DNA of 64,000 nucleotides. Origin: CAYNWT01 sp964450955. Its GTDB lineage: Bacteria > Planctomycetota > Planctomycetia > Planctomycetales > Planctomycetaceae. Of the stretch, positions 54,425 through 63,480 are shown one piece after another. A program made the position numbers and the translations under genes. Below the pieces are notes generated by a model. That model made no database searches and was not told the DNA's origin. It saw nothing but the letters and a program-made list of their open reading frames with translations. The stretch spans positions 1-64,000 of the forward strand of contig CAYVFI010000025.1 of the NCBI GenBank assembly GCA_964450955.1. Direction: 5' to 3'. Each line of letters begins with the position of its first letter. Within the stretch, counting starts at the first letter, position 1.

Positions 54425-54805
54425 TTAGTCGCGCGGGTGGCACCGATGGAGTTGGCTGCACCAGGTTTGGGATTGATTCGCTACCGCCAAGAACGTGGGT
54501 GTGGCTTACCCACGCTGGCAGTGGTTCTGGGCGTTCTCCGGTGAGTACTTTTCGCCAAGTTCGACGGTTGAGCCTGACTGGACACGGCTGTTGGCTACCG
54601 AAAAACACGAAGAGGCCCAAAAACGACTGGGTGTATTCGCTGCGGCTCTTTGTGTCTTTTTGCGCTTTTTGTGGCTAAGAATGGAGGAGGTGAAGAGGCT
54701 GCCATCGAGCGCATCCTCGCATGTGAGCGGTTGTATTGCTTAAACCTTTGAGCCATGCTGAAGCTTTGTGGAATACGCTTCGTTTGGTTTGATGGGATCC
54801 CGCTC
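54425..54805. other. Gene-free stretch with small hairpins
   Basis: GTGGGT-GTGGCTT-ACCCAC (54496-54514) could be a terminator-like hairpin. The rest includes a poorly coding AAAAACACGAAGAGG / TTTTTGTGGC region whose words recur near 59040-59065. No gene supported. The frame from 54755 upstream of the esterase start is probably not translated. Confidence 0.5.
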
Positions 54806-56059
54806 GTGAATCGCCCTGCTCTGGTTGTTGCTGCATTGGTGTTGTTTATGGTTGGCCCTGTGGAGGCGCAGAAGAAGTTCGTCGCGAACTACGACGAAGC
54901 CAGGATTCCCGAATTCACATTGCCGGACGCGCTGGTGTTCGAGGACGGAACACCGGTTCGAACTGCGGCCGATTGGCCCAAACGCCGCGAAGAGATTGTT
55001 GCGATGTTTGCCGATCAGGTGTACGGGGTGGCTCCACCGCGACCACAGAAGTTGGCGCATTCTGTTTTGAGTAAGAAAGAAGTCTTCGGCGGCGCGGCGA
55101 TTCGTCGGGAGGTTCGCGTTCACTTTGGCGACGAGAGTGCTCCGCATATGGACGTGTTGGTCTATGTTCCGATCGGAACCGAGAAACCGGCCGCGTTTCT
55201 GACTCTGAATTTTCGCGGCAACCACTCGGTTGATGCTGATCCCGGCATCAGGCTGTCTGAGACATGGATGCGTCGCAGTACTGGCGTGAAGGACAACAAG
55301 TCCGGCGAAGCGACCCGCGGCGCGGCGGCCAGTCGTTGGCCGATTGAAACGATTGTTAAACGTGGCTACGCACTCGCGACGATTTACTACGGCGATATCG
55401 ATCCGGACTTCGACGATGGCTTCAAGAATGGTGTTCACGCTTTGTCGCCGCCAAAGAAGGCAAGCGATTGGGGTTCGATCGCAGGCTGGGCGTGGGGACT
55501 AAGCTGCGCGTTGGATGTTTTGGCGGAAACAGAACTTGTCGATGCCAAACGTGTGGCCGTGTTTGGTCACTCGCGTCTGGGGAAAACGTCCCTGTGGGCC
55601 GGAGCCAGCGATCCTCGGTTCGCACTGGTTATCTCGAACAACTCTGGCTGCGGCGGAGCGGCCTTAAGCCGCCGTGCGATTGGCGAGACGGTGGGTCGCA
55701 TCAATACGGTGTTCCCCCATTGGTTCTGCGATAACTATTTGCAGTACAACGAGAATGAGAATGCGTGCCCCGTTGATCAGCACATGCTGATCGCGGCTAT
55801 TGCGCCGCGCCCTGTGTACATCGCTAGCGCGGCAGGTGACAAGTGGGCTGATCCGAAGGGCGAGTTCCTGTCAGCGAAGTACGCGGATCCGGTTTACCGC
55901 ATGCTGGGCACCGAAGGTCTGCCGGCGTCGGTCATGCCTGCTGTCGACACGCCGGTTGTTGGTCGGATTGGCTATCACATGCGAACCGGCAAGCATGACG
56001 TCAAAAACTATGACTGGAAGCAGTACCTGGACTTTGCTGATAAACACATGGGAAGGTAG
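54806..56059 (+). CDS. Glucuronoyl esterase-like protein (CE15 family), secreted
   Basis: 417 aa from GTG 54806, giving a signal peptide (NRPALVVAALVLFMVGPVEA, cut before Q). ATG 54755 would add 17 unlikely residues. alpha/beta-hydrolase with the nucleophile in VAVFGHSRLGKTSLW (Ser256, the family's G-x-S-R-x-G-K), ISNNSGCGGAALSRR and FPHWFCDNY blocks, the catalytic His probably in YHMRTGKHD. CE15 enzymes cut esters between glucuronoxylan and lignin or similar uronates. Here it fits a lifestyle of degrading complex polysaccharides. Confidence 0.85.
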   Translation: MNRPALVVAALVLFMVGPVEAQKKFVANYDEARIPEFTLPDALVFEDGTPVRTAADWPKRREEIVAMFADQVYGVAPPRPQKLAHSVLSKKEVFGGAAIRREVRVHFGDESAPHMDVLVYVPIGTEKPAAFLTLNFRGNHSVDADPGIRLSETWMRRSTGVKDNKSGEATRGAAASRWPIETIVKRGYALATIYYGDIDPDFDDGFKNGVHALSPPKKASDWGSIAGWAWGLSCALDVLAETELVDAKRVAVFGHSRLGKTSLWAGASDPRFALVISNNSGCGGAALSRRAIGETVGRINTVFPHWFCDNYLQYNENENACPVDQHMLIAAIAPRPVYIASAAGDKWADPKGEFLSAKYADPVYRMLGTEGLPASVMPAVDTPVVGRIGYHMRTGKHDVKNYDWKQYLDFADKHMGR

Positions 56060-56086
56060 GGCCAGTCTTTTTCTTCGCCTGACACC

Positions 56087-56689
56087 TTACTTCGCAGTCA
56101 GTTTGACAATCGCTTTTGCGAACCGGGCGAAGTCCTGCGTATTGACAACCAGGTCAGCGAATTGCCTGCTTGGTTCGACATGCGTTTGTTGGAATGGCCG
56201 GACGGTACTCACATACTGCGCCATGACGGACTCGGCGGTTCGGCCACGTTCTGTGGTGTCGCGTTTGAGCCGTCGCAGGAATCGAATGTCCGGTGCCAGG
56301 TCAACATACAAGCCGATGTCAGTTCTGGCTCGGATGGTGGGTTCCAGCAGCACCATGACTCCTTCGACGATAATCACATCTGCAGCCGGAACCGCATAGC
56401 CGGTCGCCGATCGTGTGTGTGTTTCGAAGTCGTATTTCGGCGCGACGATCGCCTGACCTGCGATGAGTTGGTCCAGGTGTTTGACGAAGAGCGGCGTTTC
56501 GATTGCCTCTCGGCTGTCGAAGTTCACCTCGCCCCCGTCCGACGCGGGTAGTCGTGCTGCGCCGTGGTAGTAGCTGTCGTGACGTAGAACGCTTACTCTG
56601 CGCGGGATCGCGTCGGCAAGGACAGTGGCCAGTGTTGTCTTGCCGGAACCGGACCCACCGGCGATGGCGATAACAAGCGGTTTTCTCAT
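56087..56689 (-). CDS. udk: Uridine kinase
   Basis: Phosphorylates uridine and cytidine to UMP and CMP in salvage. 200 aa, the normal length. P-loop IAGGSGSGKTTLA (~9-21), LRHDSYYHGAARLP, the nucleoside-binding NFDSREAIETPLFVKHLDQL, YDFETHTRSA, IIVEGVMVLLEPTIR, and RFLRRLKRDTTERGRTAESV are all present. ATG 56689 overlaps nothing. It is convergent with the CE15 gene, 27 nt apart. Confidence 0.93.
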   Translation of the reverse strand: MRKPLVIAIAGGSGSGKTTLATVLADAIPRRVSVLRHDSYYHGAARLPASDGGEVNFDSREAIETPLFVKHLDQLIAGQAIVAPKYDFETHTRSATGYAVPAADVIIVEGVMVLLEPTIRARTDIGLYVDLAPDIRFLRRLKRDTTERGRTAESVMAQYVSTVRPFQQTHVEPSRQFADLVVNTQDFARFAKAIVKLTAK

Positions 56690-56768
56690 TCCGGGGCCTT
56701 GTCCTTGTTCGTCGTGGCATTGCTGGATGGTCCAGCAGTGAGTTTGCCATTAGACCAGGTTCGCTGGT

Positions 56769-57098
56769 TTAGAACAGAGTGCTCTCGTCTGTATCGCTTT
56801 CGTGAGTTGGTTCGACAGGCGCAGATTGGCTGGCGACGCTGGGGGGTGTCTGCTGACCATCCAGCGGCTTGGTGCGTTCTTCTCCGTCTTTGTTGACGCT
56901 GGTCAGAACCTCGATCCTTTGTTCTGCGTTTTCAAGCAGTCCGTGGCATTGGCGCAATAAAGCCATCCCGTTTTCGAACTCGACCAGTGACTCGTTGAGC
57001 CCCAGGGATCCGTCTTCCAGTTGGCCTACGATTGCTTCAAGGTTCTCCAGAGCCTCCTCGAAGTTTGGCGGATCAGCTTTTCTTTTCCTGGCACTCAT
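56769..57098 (-). CDS. xseB: Exodeoxyribonuclease VII small subunit
   Basis: 109 aa; the usual length is ~80, with the extra in the C-terminal tail. NFEEALENLEAIVGQLEDGSLGLNESLVEFENGMALLRQCHGLLENAEQRI is the coiled-coil core that binds the large subunit's C-terminal helices. The last 30 residues are polar and low complexity. It starts with ATG 57098 overlapping the xseA stop by 4 nt. Confidence 0.93.
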   Translation of the reverse strand: MSARKRKADPPNFEEALENLEAIVGQLEDGSLGLNESLVEFENGMALLRQCHGLLENAEQRIEVLTSVNKDGEERTKPLDGQQTPPSVASQSAPVEPTHESDTDESTLF

Positions 57099-58318
57099 GC
57101 GTCTGTTTCTTTTGCTTCCGTGCTGCTTACCTGGCTCACGATTTCGCCGTCTGCGACGCGCGTTCGAATGGTGTCGCCAACTTTGACATCGTTGATTGAT
57201 CGGACCACAGATCGGCTTTCGACATCTGTGTGTTCCGTGATTGAATAGCCGCGGGAGAGGACTTTCAAGGGGCTAAGTGCATCCAGTTGTCTGGACGCCT
57301 GGGTGATTCGGTTGCGGGCCGATTCTACGCGGTTTCGCCCGGCGCGGATGAGTCGTGCAGCCAGAGCATCGACGTGGGCCGTGTGTTCGTGAATGCGGTC
57401 CAGAGGTCTGGCGAGAACTCGGCGAGATTCGACGGATGCCAATCGGGCTCGGGATGCCGTGAGTTTGTTAAGCAGTGCCTTGCGCAGCCGAGTCGCCGCG
57501 CCATCCAGGTAGCCGGCGACGTCGTGCCGGTCTGGAACCACCATCTGGCCGGCATCTGTTGGCGTGGCGGCTCGAGCATCAGCGACCAGGTCGGCGATGC
57601 TCACGTCCACTTCGTGACCAACCGCGCTGATGATCGGGACCGGCGATTCAAAGATCGCTCTGGCGACAACTTCTTCATTGAACGCCCACAGGTCTTCCAG
57701 GCTACCTCCGCCCCGCCCCGCGATGATGACGTCCACATCACGCAGTGTCCCCGCCCGTTTGATGGCTCGGGCGATTTGGCCAGCCGCGTTTGGTCCCTGC
57801 ACTTGGGTAGGCAGCAGAATGACGTCCGCCGCACGCCAGCGGCGGGTGAGGACTTTCAGCACGTCGCGAACCGCGGCTCCGGTTGGGCTGGTGATGATGG
57901 CGATGCGTTTGGGAAACCGCGGCAGCGGCTGTTTGTGTTCGCGTTCGAACAGGCCTTCCTTTTGTAGCTTCTGTTGGAGTTGTCGGAACGCGAGTTCCAG
58001 TTCGCCCATACCCTGTGGGATGACGTGTTCGACAATCAGTTGGACGGAACCTCGAGCCGCATAAACTTCAACGGGACCGGTGGCCAGGATTTGCAGTCCG
58101 TCCTTTAGTTTGAACTTCATGCCGGCCGCCGTGCGGCTCCAAACGACCCCGCGGATTTCGGATCGGTCGTCCTTCAACGTGAAGTAAACATGCCCCGATC
58201 GCGCGTAGGTGACGTTGGAAAGTTCGCCCTGAACGCAGACCCATGGGAATTGTGCTTCGACGGTGTCCTTCAGTTTCCACATCAGGTCCGTGACGGAAAT
58301 GATTGGCATGCCGTCCAT
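57095..58318 (-). CDS. xseA: Exodeoxyribonuclease VII large subunit
   Basis: Degrades single-stranded DNA to oligonucleotides in repair. 407 aa. OB-fold at the N-terminus (VEAQFPWVCVQGELSNVTYARSGHVYFTLKDDRSEI), catalytic domain with RIAIITSPTGAAVRDVL, DVIIAGRGGGSLEDLWAFNEE and SAVGHEVDVSIADLVADARAATPT, then the long helical segment and the C-terminal LSRGYSITEH. Overlaps the 136-aa gene's stop by 1 nt and xseB by 4 nt: one operon. Confidence 0.95.
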   Translation of the reverse strand: MDGMPIISVTDLMWKLKDTVEAQFPWVCVQGELSNVTYARSGHVYFTLKDDRSEIRGVVWSRTAAGMKFKLKDGLQILATGPVEVYAARGSVQLIVEHVIPQGMGELELAFRQLQQKLQKEGLFEREHKQPLPRFPKRIAIITSPTGAAVRDVLKVLTRRWRAADVILLPTQVQGPNAAGQIARAIKRAGTLRDVDVIIAGRGGGSLEDLWAFNEEVVARAIFESPVPIISAVGHEVDVSIADLVADARAATPTDAGQMVVPDRHDVAGYLDGAATRLRKALLNKLTASRARLASVESRRVLARPLDRIHEHTAHVDALAARLIRAGRNRVESARNRITQASRQLDALSPLKVLSRGYSITEHTDVESRSVVRSINDVKVGDTIRTRVADGEIVSQVSSTEAKETDA

Positions 58319-58728
58319 TAATTGTCCTTCCGTGGAGGCTGCGTCGCTTTGACTTCGATTGTTTGTTTGGCGGGTTGGTGCTTCTTCTTTCGTGGCTTGA
58401 TGAACACAAGCAGCACCAGCATGCCCAGAAACAGCGGGATTGAGTACTTAAGCCGCGGCAGGAAAAAGATTCCCACGGCGATGCAGACAACGACCCACGG
58501 TGAAAGTCCCTTCCATGCGGCGAACCGGCTTTTCGACGGCAAAGCCAACCAGAAGGCTCCCATGAAGATGCCAACTCGGATGAGTCCGGAAAACGAAAGT
58601 TGCTGTTCTTTGGAATAGCCGCCGTACCACATTGCTGCGGCGATGCCGAAGCAGGCCAGCGTGATGACTGCCACCAACATGCGGTTGGGCGTGAGATCGG
58701 TTTCTGGTTTGGGCTTGGTTGGAGGCAT
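58318..58728 (-). CDS. Hypothetical membrane protein, 136 aa
   Basis: Not recognised. Four transmembrane helices are likely: about 17-36, 47-62, 73-88 and 93-108. The basic C-terminus (IKPRKKKHQPAKQTIEVKATQPPRKDN, of which only part is quoted as KPRKKKHQPAK) is probably cytoplasmic. First gene of the operon with xseA and xseB, linked by a 1-nt overlap, but no functional tie to ExoVII is known. Confidence 0.72.
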   Translation of the reverse strand: MPPTKPKPETDLTPNRMLVAVITLACFGIAAAMWYGGYSKEQQLSFSGLIRVGIFMGAFWLALPSKSRFAAWKGLSPWVVVCIAVGIFFLPRLKYSIPLFLGMLVLLVFIKPRKKKHQPAKQTIEVKATQPPRKDN

Positions 58729-58792
58729 AGAACCGGGAAGTTATCAGATGCGGCCGCGGTTCGCATTCAGGCCGTCGAGGTTTAAGGGTGGC

Positions 58793-59006
58793 TCCAACGC
58801 CAACGGCGTTGCACAACAAAGCCCAGTGTCGCGAAAGCGCACGCTGGGACCCGAGCCCGGAGACGCACGTACCCCAACGGGGTTCCACAGGTCACACTTG
58901 CTTGTGCTCGTGGTGAAACCCCGTTGGGGTATTGGTCGGTGACGCAGCGTTCCCAAGGTGCGCTGCGCGACCTTGGGCTTTGTTGTGCAACCGCGTTGCG
59001 GTTGGA
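58793..59006. repeat. Nested 200-bp palindromic element upstream of murG
   Basis: Outer arms GTTGCACAACAAAGCCCA (58808-58825) and its exact inverse (58974-58991) enclose TACCCCAACGGGGTT (58870-58884) mirrored at 58915-58931. Still farther out CAACGCCAACGGCGTTG and CAACCGCGTTGCGGTTGG are related. A multi-branch cruciform is possible. It fills the gap between the divergent 136-aa gene and murG. Confidence 0.85.
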
Positions 59007-59099
59007 AGGCGACTCACACGCGCAGCCATTTCATTTTCGTGCCTTTTCGTGTTCTTCGTGGCCATCTACCCTGCTGGCTTAGTCTGTTCTTCCGAATTG

Positions 59100-60242
59100 A
59101 TGGCCATGTCACAACCAAGCACATATTTGTTCTGCGGCGGTGGTTCCGGCGGACATTTGTTTCCGGGTGTCGCGGTTGCCGAGGAACTCCGCAAGCGTGA
59201 ACCAGACTGTCGCATCGTCTTTGTCGGTTCGACCCGCGAGATTGAACGCAACGTGCTGGACGCAGCATCCAACGGGTGGCCGAGGTTGGAGCGAGGAACG
59301 AGTGAAACCCCGGAAAAGACGGCGGAAAATCAGCCCGACGCCCGCGCGCCCATCCAACATGTGGCGCTTGATGTACAGCCAGCATCGACGTTGCTTCGCA
59401 GTCCATTCCGGTTCCTCAAGACTCACCGTGCGGCGGTTCGGAAGGCGGGCGAGCTTCTGAACGAACTCAAGCCAGCGGCGGTCATCGGTCTGGGGGGATT
59501 TGCGAGCGTCCCGGTTGTCACGGCGGCGTACCGAAAGTGCCCGATCGTGTTGCTGGAACAGAACCGCGTTCCCGGCCGCGCGACGTCTTGGTTGAGTCGC
59601 AAGGCGGACGTGGTGTGTCTGTCGTTTCCCGAAACGGTTGTTCGGTGCCGTCGGGTTGAACTCACGGGGAATCCGGTACGGGAGTCCATTGTTGCGGTTC
59701 GTGATTCCAATCCGGGGCAGACATTGTTGGTGCTTGGCGGGAGTCAGGGAGCCGTTGGTTTGAACACGCTTGTGATGTCGCTGTTGGACGGGCCGACTGG
59801 GTTACCGGAGGGTTGGCGAGTCGTCCATCAGACCGGAACCGCCGACGAGTCCCGCGTTCGATCGCACTATGAATCGGCCGGCATCAATGCCGAAGTACAC
59901 GCCTTCATTTCCGACATGCCACAGGCGTACGCCGACAGTGGCCTCGTGATTTCGCGAGCCGGAGGAACCACCCTGGCAGAACTCACGTGCGTCGGCCGCG
60001 GGGCAATTCTGGTTCCGATTCCCAGGTCGGTTCGCGATCATCAGAATGCCAACGCTGCTTGCTTTGAGGAAGCGAAAGGCGCTCGCATCATCCAGCAGCG
60101 GGAACCGGAATCCGTCGGCCGGTTGATGGCAGAGTTACTGAGTTCATCGGACCAGCGTGAAGCGATGTCGCGAGTGATGAAGGTTCTTGGTTACCCCGCC
60201 GCGGCGGCGGCTGTTGCGGATGTGGTTGCATCCGTTCGCTGA
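59100..60242 (+). CDS. murG: UDP-GlcNAc:lipid-linked muramoyl-pentapeptide GlcNAc transferase (MurG)
   Basis: Adds GlcNAc to lipid I to make lipid II at the inner face of the membrane. 380 aa from ATG 59100 (or 59106), close to the usual ~360. The N-terminal loop is FCGGGSGGHLFPGVAVAEEL (GGGSGGH where most have GGTGGH). FGSTREIE region is followed by an unusual ~25-residue polar insertion (PRLERGTSETPEKTAENQPD). Then VIGLGGFASVPVV, LEQNRVPGRAT, LTGNPVRE, LVLGGSQGAVGLN and VISRAGGTTLAELT, the UDP-GlcNAc site. Supports peptidoglycan synthesis in this planctomycete. Extension to 58932 would run through the repeat and is rejected. Confidence 0.92.
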   Translation: MAMSQPSTYLFCGGGSGGHLFPGVAVAEELRKREPDCRIVFVGSTREIERNVLDAASNGWPRLERGTSETPEKTAENQPDARAPIQHVALDVQPASTLLRSPFRFLKTHRAAVRKAGELLNELKPAAVIGLGGFASVPVVTAAYRKCPIVLLEQNRVPGRATSWLSRKADVVCLSFPETVVRCRRVELTGNPVRESIVAVRDSNPGQTLLVLGGSQGAVGLNTLVMSLLDGPTGLPEGWRVVHQTGTADESRVRSHYESAGINAEVHAFISDMPQAYADSGLVISRAGGTTLAELTCVGRGAILVPIPRSVRDHQNANAACFEEAKGARIIQQREPESVGRLMAELLSSSDQREAMSRVMKVLGYPAAAAAVADVVASVR

Positions 60243-60430
60243 CGCCGCTTGAGCCAGAACCATGTCGCGTACGTGACCAGGAGACTTGCGATCCAGATTC
60301 CGAGTACGGGTCGGCGTGGTGGTGGGGCGTTCCACACTTCGAGTCGTGGGTTTGGGCCTTCGGGGTTGATGAGTAGTGAGATTCGGTTGCCTGTGCAGAT
60401 TGCGTCCCAGTGGATCACTTCCTCGGGAGC
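60240..60430 (-). pseudogene. Duplicated C-terminal fragment of the adjacent beta-propeller protein
   Basis: Starts right after the stop codon of the gene at 60431-62017 and encodes APEEVIHWDAICTGNRISLL, then INPEGPNPRLEVWNAPPPRRP, a hydrophobic IWIASLLVTYATWFW segment and KRRQR. The neighbour ends APEYIDDYACQPNRVSLL, IDNEGPNARIEVWAAPMRR, a hydrophobic segment and RHRKRS. So it is a paralogous 3' end without its 5' part: either a partial tandem duplication or a recombination scar. It has no start site of its own and runs into the end of murG. Confidence 0.8.
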
Positions 60431-62017
60431 CTAAGATCGCTTGCGGTGGCGAGAATACAGGAGCGAACCGACCGTGGCAGCGAACCCTGCCAGCCAGATA
60501 GGGACTACCGGCGTCCGTCGCATTGGTGCCGCCCATACTTCGATACGCGCGTTGGGGCCTTCATTGTCGATTAGCAGACTGACGCGATTAGGTTGGCAGG
60601 CGTAGTCATCGATGTACTCAGGAGCGGTTTGTCTGAACGGGAACCACTCACCTGTTTTCCAGTTGAACCAGAATGCCTGGTCGCCACCGGGCGGAGCGAC
60701 TTGCAGGGGCAACCCAATTTTGTCGATGACGTCCTGAGCAAATTCCTGAGTCCGTGTTACTTCCTGTTCCGGAGAGTGTGTCGTCACCAGGCCGGTGGTT
60801 CCCGGGACCAGGGTTCCGGAGAACTGTTCGCTGTATTCGCTGGAGATGTCGTCGGAGAGTGTCAGCCAGTCGGTAATCTTATTCCTGTTTGCATCCGTGA
60901 TTCGAATGGTCTGTGCGTCTCCGAATTCCTTCATCCAGATGGCGTGTTTTCCATCCATGCCGTTTGAAACTGCATAGGGTTCTTCGAAGTTTGGTCCGAA
61001 TTGGCCCTGCCATATTGAACGTCCCGCTATGGGGCCATCTTCAAAGTCGAAATTGATTAGCTTGCTCTCGTGGAACCCATCCTGCCACCCTCCGATCGGT
61101 CTGTGTTTCACCCGCCGCATGACTCGGTAGTACAGCCCACTGCCGTCGGGGAAAAAAGTCGGTTCGATGCAACCAATGTCCGTCGACTCACGTGGGTAAG
61201 TCGGATCGTCCTCATATCTCCTTAGCTGCTCGGTCGCACTTTCGATGTTGGCATCCGCACCTTCGGTGATTTGCCGGATCAGTTCACCGGTTCTGGTGTC
61301 AATGATGCTGATTCCGAACGGGCCGAGTCGGTGGTCTTCGTTCCATGGCGCGGTCAATGCCAGCCTTGTTCCATCTGGTGAGAGGTCAAAACTTAGTGTC
61401 GCCGCTGGATTAACCGTGTAGTGACTGCCTCCGAATCGGTCGGGGAGGCTGAACGACGCGATGGTCTTTTCGCTGTGGAGATCGAACAGCGAGACGACCA
61501 GCGGTTCACTTTCGCTGGCATGGATGAAGATGATTCTTGATCCATCCCCGGATACTTGATACGTCTGGGTTGGATATGGAATCTGGACTGTGCCGGACTT
61601 TCCAGTGTCGGGTCGGACCCAGTAAATTGCTTCGGCATCGCCACGGTTTTCATATGTCGCTTTGTAAATAACAAAGCGGCCCGCGGCGTCGAAGTGTGCT
61701 CTATCGCCTTTGCAACTTGCCGGGACATCCCACGGGCCCAGCAACTCCTGGTTTTCCTGATCAAGGAAGTAAAGTTGCGATTCGCGGTGCGCCATGATTG
61801 GTAGCCAACGCGCCGCGTGTTTGAAAGCCTCTGCATTGACGTAGCCGCCGACACCAGATTCGATTTCGAAGTTGAAGGCCCTGGTGGCTGCGGAGCTTAG
61901 TTTCTGCACGAACAAGGGCCGTGGGTAGAACCACCACAGCAGGGCTGTGGTGACCAGGGCACCAATCAGAACCGCGGTTAGCCATGCGCGGTGCCTGGCG
62001 AACATGCCTTGTTTCAT
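60431..62017 (-). CDS. Membrane-anchored beta-propeller protein, 528 aa
   Basis: From ATG 62017; a TTG at 62041 adds 8 residues. An N-terminal transmembrane helix (~9-32) and a second near the C-terminus (about 505-520) flank a ~460-residue domain with repeated TolB/WD40-like blades (VSGDGSRIIFIHASES, DLSPDGTRLALTAPWN, EPTFFPDGSGLYYRV). No catalytic motif. The C-terminal 60 residues are homologous to the fragment just downstream. Likely periplasmic domain tethered at both ends. No family name is assigned. Confidence 0.75.
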   Translation of the reverse strand: MKQGMFARHRAWLTAVLIGALVTTALLWWFYPRPLFVQKLSSAATRAFNFEIESGVGGYVNAEAFKHAARWLPIMAHRESQLYFLDQENQELLGPWDVPASCKGDRAHFDAAGRFVIYKATYENRGDAEAIYWVRPDTGKSGTVQIPYPTQTYQVSGDGSRIIFIHASESEPLVVSLFDLHSEKTIASFSLPDRFGGSHYTVNPAATLSFDLSPDGTRLALTAPWNEDHRLGPFGISIIDTRTGELIRQITEGADANIESATEQLRRYEDDPTYPRESTDIGCIEPTFFPDGSGLYYRVMRRVKHRPIGGWQDGFHESKLINFDFEDGPIAGRSIWQGQFGPNFEEPYAVSNGMDGKHAIWMKEFGDAQTIRITDANRNKITDWLTLSDDISSEYSEQFSGTLVPGTTGLVTTHSPEQEVTRTQEFAQDVIDKIGLPLQVAPPGGDQAFWFNWKTGEWFPFRQTAPEYIDDYACQPNRVSLLIDNEGPNARIEVWAAPMRRTPVVPIWLAGFAATVGSLLYSRHRKRS

Positions 62018-62102
62018 GTGTGTGGTGGGTAGTGTTTTCAAACGGGAGGTCCGTCGACGTTAGAAGCGAATCGGGATCAGCGGATTGGTAAGGTGGGGCT
62101 TT

Positions 62103-62210
62103 TCAATATCCAATATCCAACAAGGAATCTCCAAGTTTCAACGGGATGGTTCGGGTGACCGATAGGGACTTCAGATTTGGAGATTCCTTGTTGGGTAGTG
62201 GATATTCAAT
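62103..62210. repeat. Long palindrome with CCAACAAGGAATCTCCAA arms
   Basis: 18-bp arms 62117-62134 and 62177-62194 are exact inverses (42-nt spacer), with further AATATCC / GGATATT pairing outside. The arm shares AACAAGGAAT with the 11167-11245 palindrome. Confidence 0.85.
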
Positions 62211-62496
62211 CGAGCGGTGAGAACGGGGTCGGGTCATCAAAGATGGGTTGGGCAGACTGAGTGCCGGTTTGCTTGGTTTTCACTGCCGTTTTCGCGCAAA
62301 TTGGAGGCGAATTGAACAAGTATCCCTGCGATGATTATCTATATGGTGCTGGCCGCCAGTGCGGTGATAGAGAAGCCTGTTTCAATTGTCGCCGAACACT
62401 CCGTGTTCGGTTCCTTGGGGGCCAGACTCGGAGAGTCCGGCGACTATGAAGTCTGCGTTTGGTTGCGTTTTGTTTTTGTTGTTGAGTCAGTAGTCA
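62211..62496. other. Gene-free stretch
   Basis: No gene supported; the frame at 62331-62642 overlaps the start of the next gene and resembles no family. It probably contains the promoter of the 62497 gene cluster. Confidence 0.45.
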
Positions 62497-63480
62497 ATGT
62501 CAGCAGTTCAGCCTTTTGGTTATCGACAACCGTCAGCGACCTGGGAACAGGTTCCGTTGCCGAATGGAGCGGGGCATGTTGTCTGGGTTTGGTTCCGGCC
62601 GCCTCACGTGCCCAATGGAGCGATTGTTCGTTTGCCGCCTGAGTTGGCGACCTATCCGGCTCGGAACCAGTTGACCTATCGGTGGTTACTGTCGTTGACA
62701 GGCATGGAAATCAACATGCTGGCAATGTGGTACGTGTTCGGAACGCCGTACCAAAACGCGCCGGGCATGGAATCGGCGCTGGATGTGGTTGTGCCCGAAC
62801 CGCCACAAGGGGCGCAGCCTGAGATTGCGTTTGTGGCTCACATGCCGGCGCAAATGATGCCGCCGATGCAGGCTCCCATGATGCCGCAACAGCAGATGGC
62901 TCAGCCGACCGGATTCAATTCAGCGGTGCCGCAGTTTTCGACTCAGGAAGTTGGGATGACACCCGACCTGGAAAAATTGCTGCACCGAATCGATTCAGAA
63001 TGGAGATCGGCCGTCACGCTGGAACGTCAGTTGGCCGGAGTTCGCAAGAAGGTTGCCGGTTTGGTTGGCAAGCTGAGTTCCATGGACAAGGAACTGTCGC
63101 CCGAGGAACGTCTGCACGCGGACAACAACGATGTTAAAGACTGGGCTGATGCTCGTCGGTGGATCAAAGACGTCAGCAACAAAGCGCAGCGATATGTGAA
63201 GGAACACGATATCGGGTTGACCAGTATGGCTGGCCGTCGTGGTTCGATGGCGGAAACATACAAGACTGTTGTCGAACCGAAGCGACCTGTGGCGGGGCTG
63301 GATGGGATTCTGCGTGAGTTCGACGCGTACCGGAAGTCGCTGCAAACGTTGCTCAACAACTTGAATAACGCTTACACCAGTGCATCTCAGGACGGCGAAC
63401 GTCGGGCTCAGCGCGTGTTGGCAAAGATTCGAGCGAAGGCGCGGGGCGCGAAGTCCAGTGTGTCTCGGAAGAGAACGTAG
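62497..63480 (+). CDS. Hypothetical protein with Pro/Met/Gln-rich linker, 327 aa
   Basis: Not recognised, but with a structured N-terminal domain (~1-85: WEQVPLPNGAGHVVWVWFRPP, beta-rich with many Trp), a Pro/Met/Gln linker (~110-140, MPPMQAPMMPQQQ) and a helical, coiled-coil-like C-terminal domain (~150-300, WADARRWIKDVSNKAQRYVKEH) ending in a basic tail. No signal or membrane segment. The next gene's start codon directly follows its stop, so they are coupled. Confidence 0.72.
   Translation: MSAVQPFGYRQPSATWEQVPLPNGAGHVVWVWFRPPHVPNGAIVRLPPELATYPARNQLTYRWLLSLTGMEINMLAMWYVFGTPYQNAPGMESALDVVVPEPPQGAQPEIAFVAHMPAQMMPPMQAPMMPQQQMAQPTGFNSAVPQFSTQEVGMTPDLEKLLHRIDSEWRSAVTLERQLAGVRKKVAGLVGKLSSMDKELSPEERLHADNNDVKDWADARRWIKDVSNKAQRYVKEHDIGLTSMAGRRGSMAETYKTVVEPKRPVAGLDGILREFDAYRKSLQTLLNNLNNAYTSASQDGERRAQRVLAKIRAKARGAKSSVSRKRT

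Noticed and set aside
58932..59099. N-terminal extension of MurG with a membrane-like stretch
   Set aside because: It is translated from the palindromic repeat; MurG family proteins begin close to the GG-loop.
62331..62642. 103-aa frame before the 327-aa gene
   Set aside because: Overlaps the gene start in another frame and has no supporting features.
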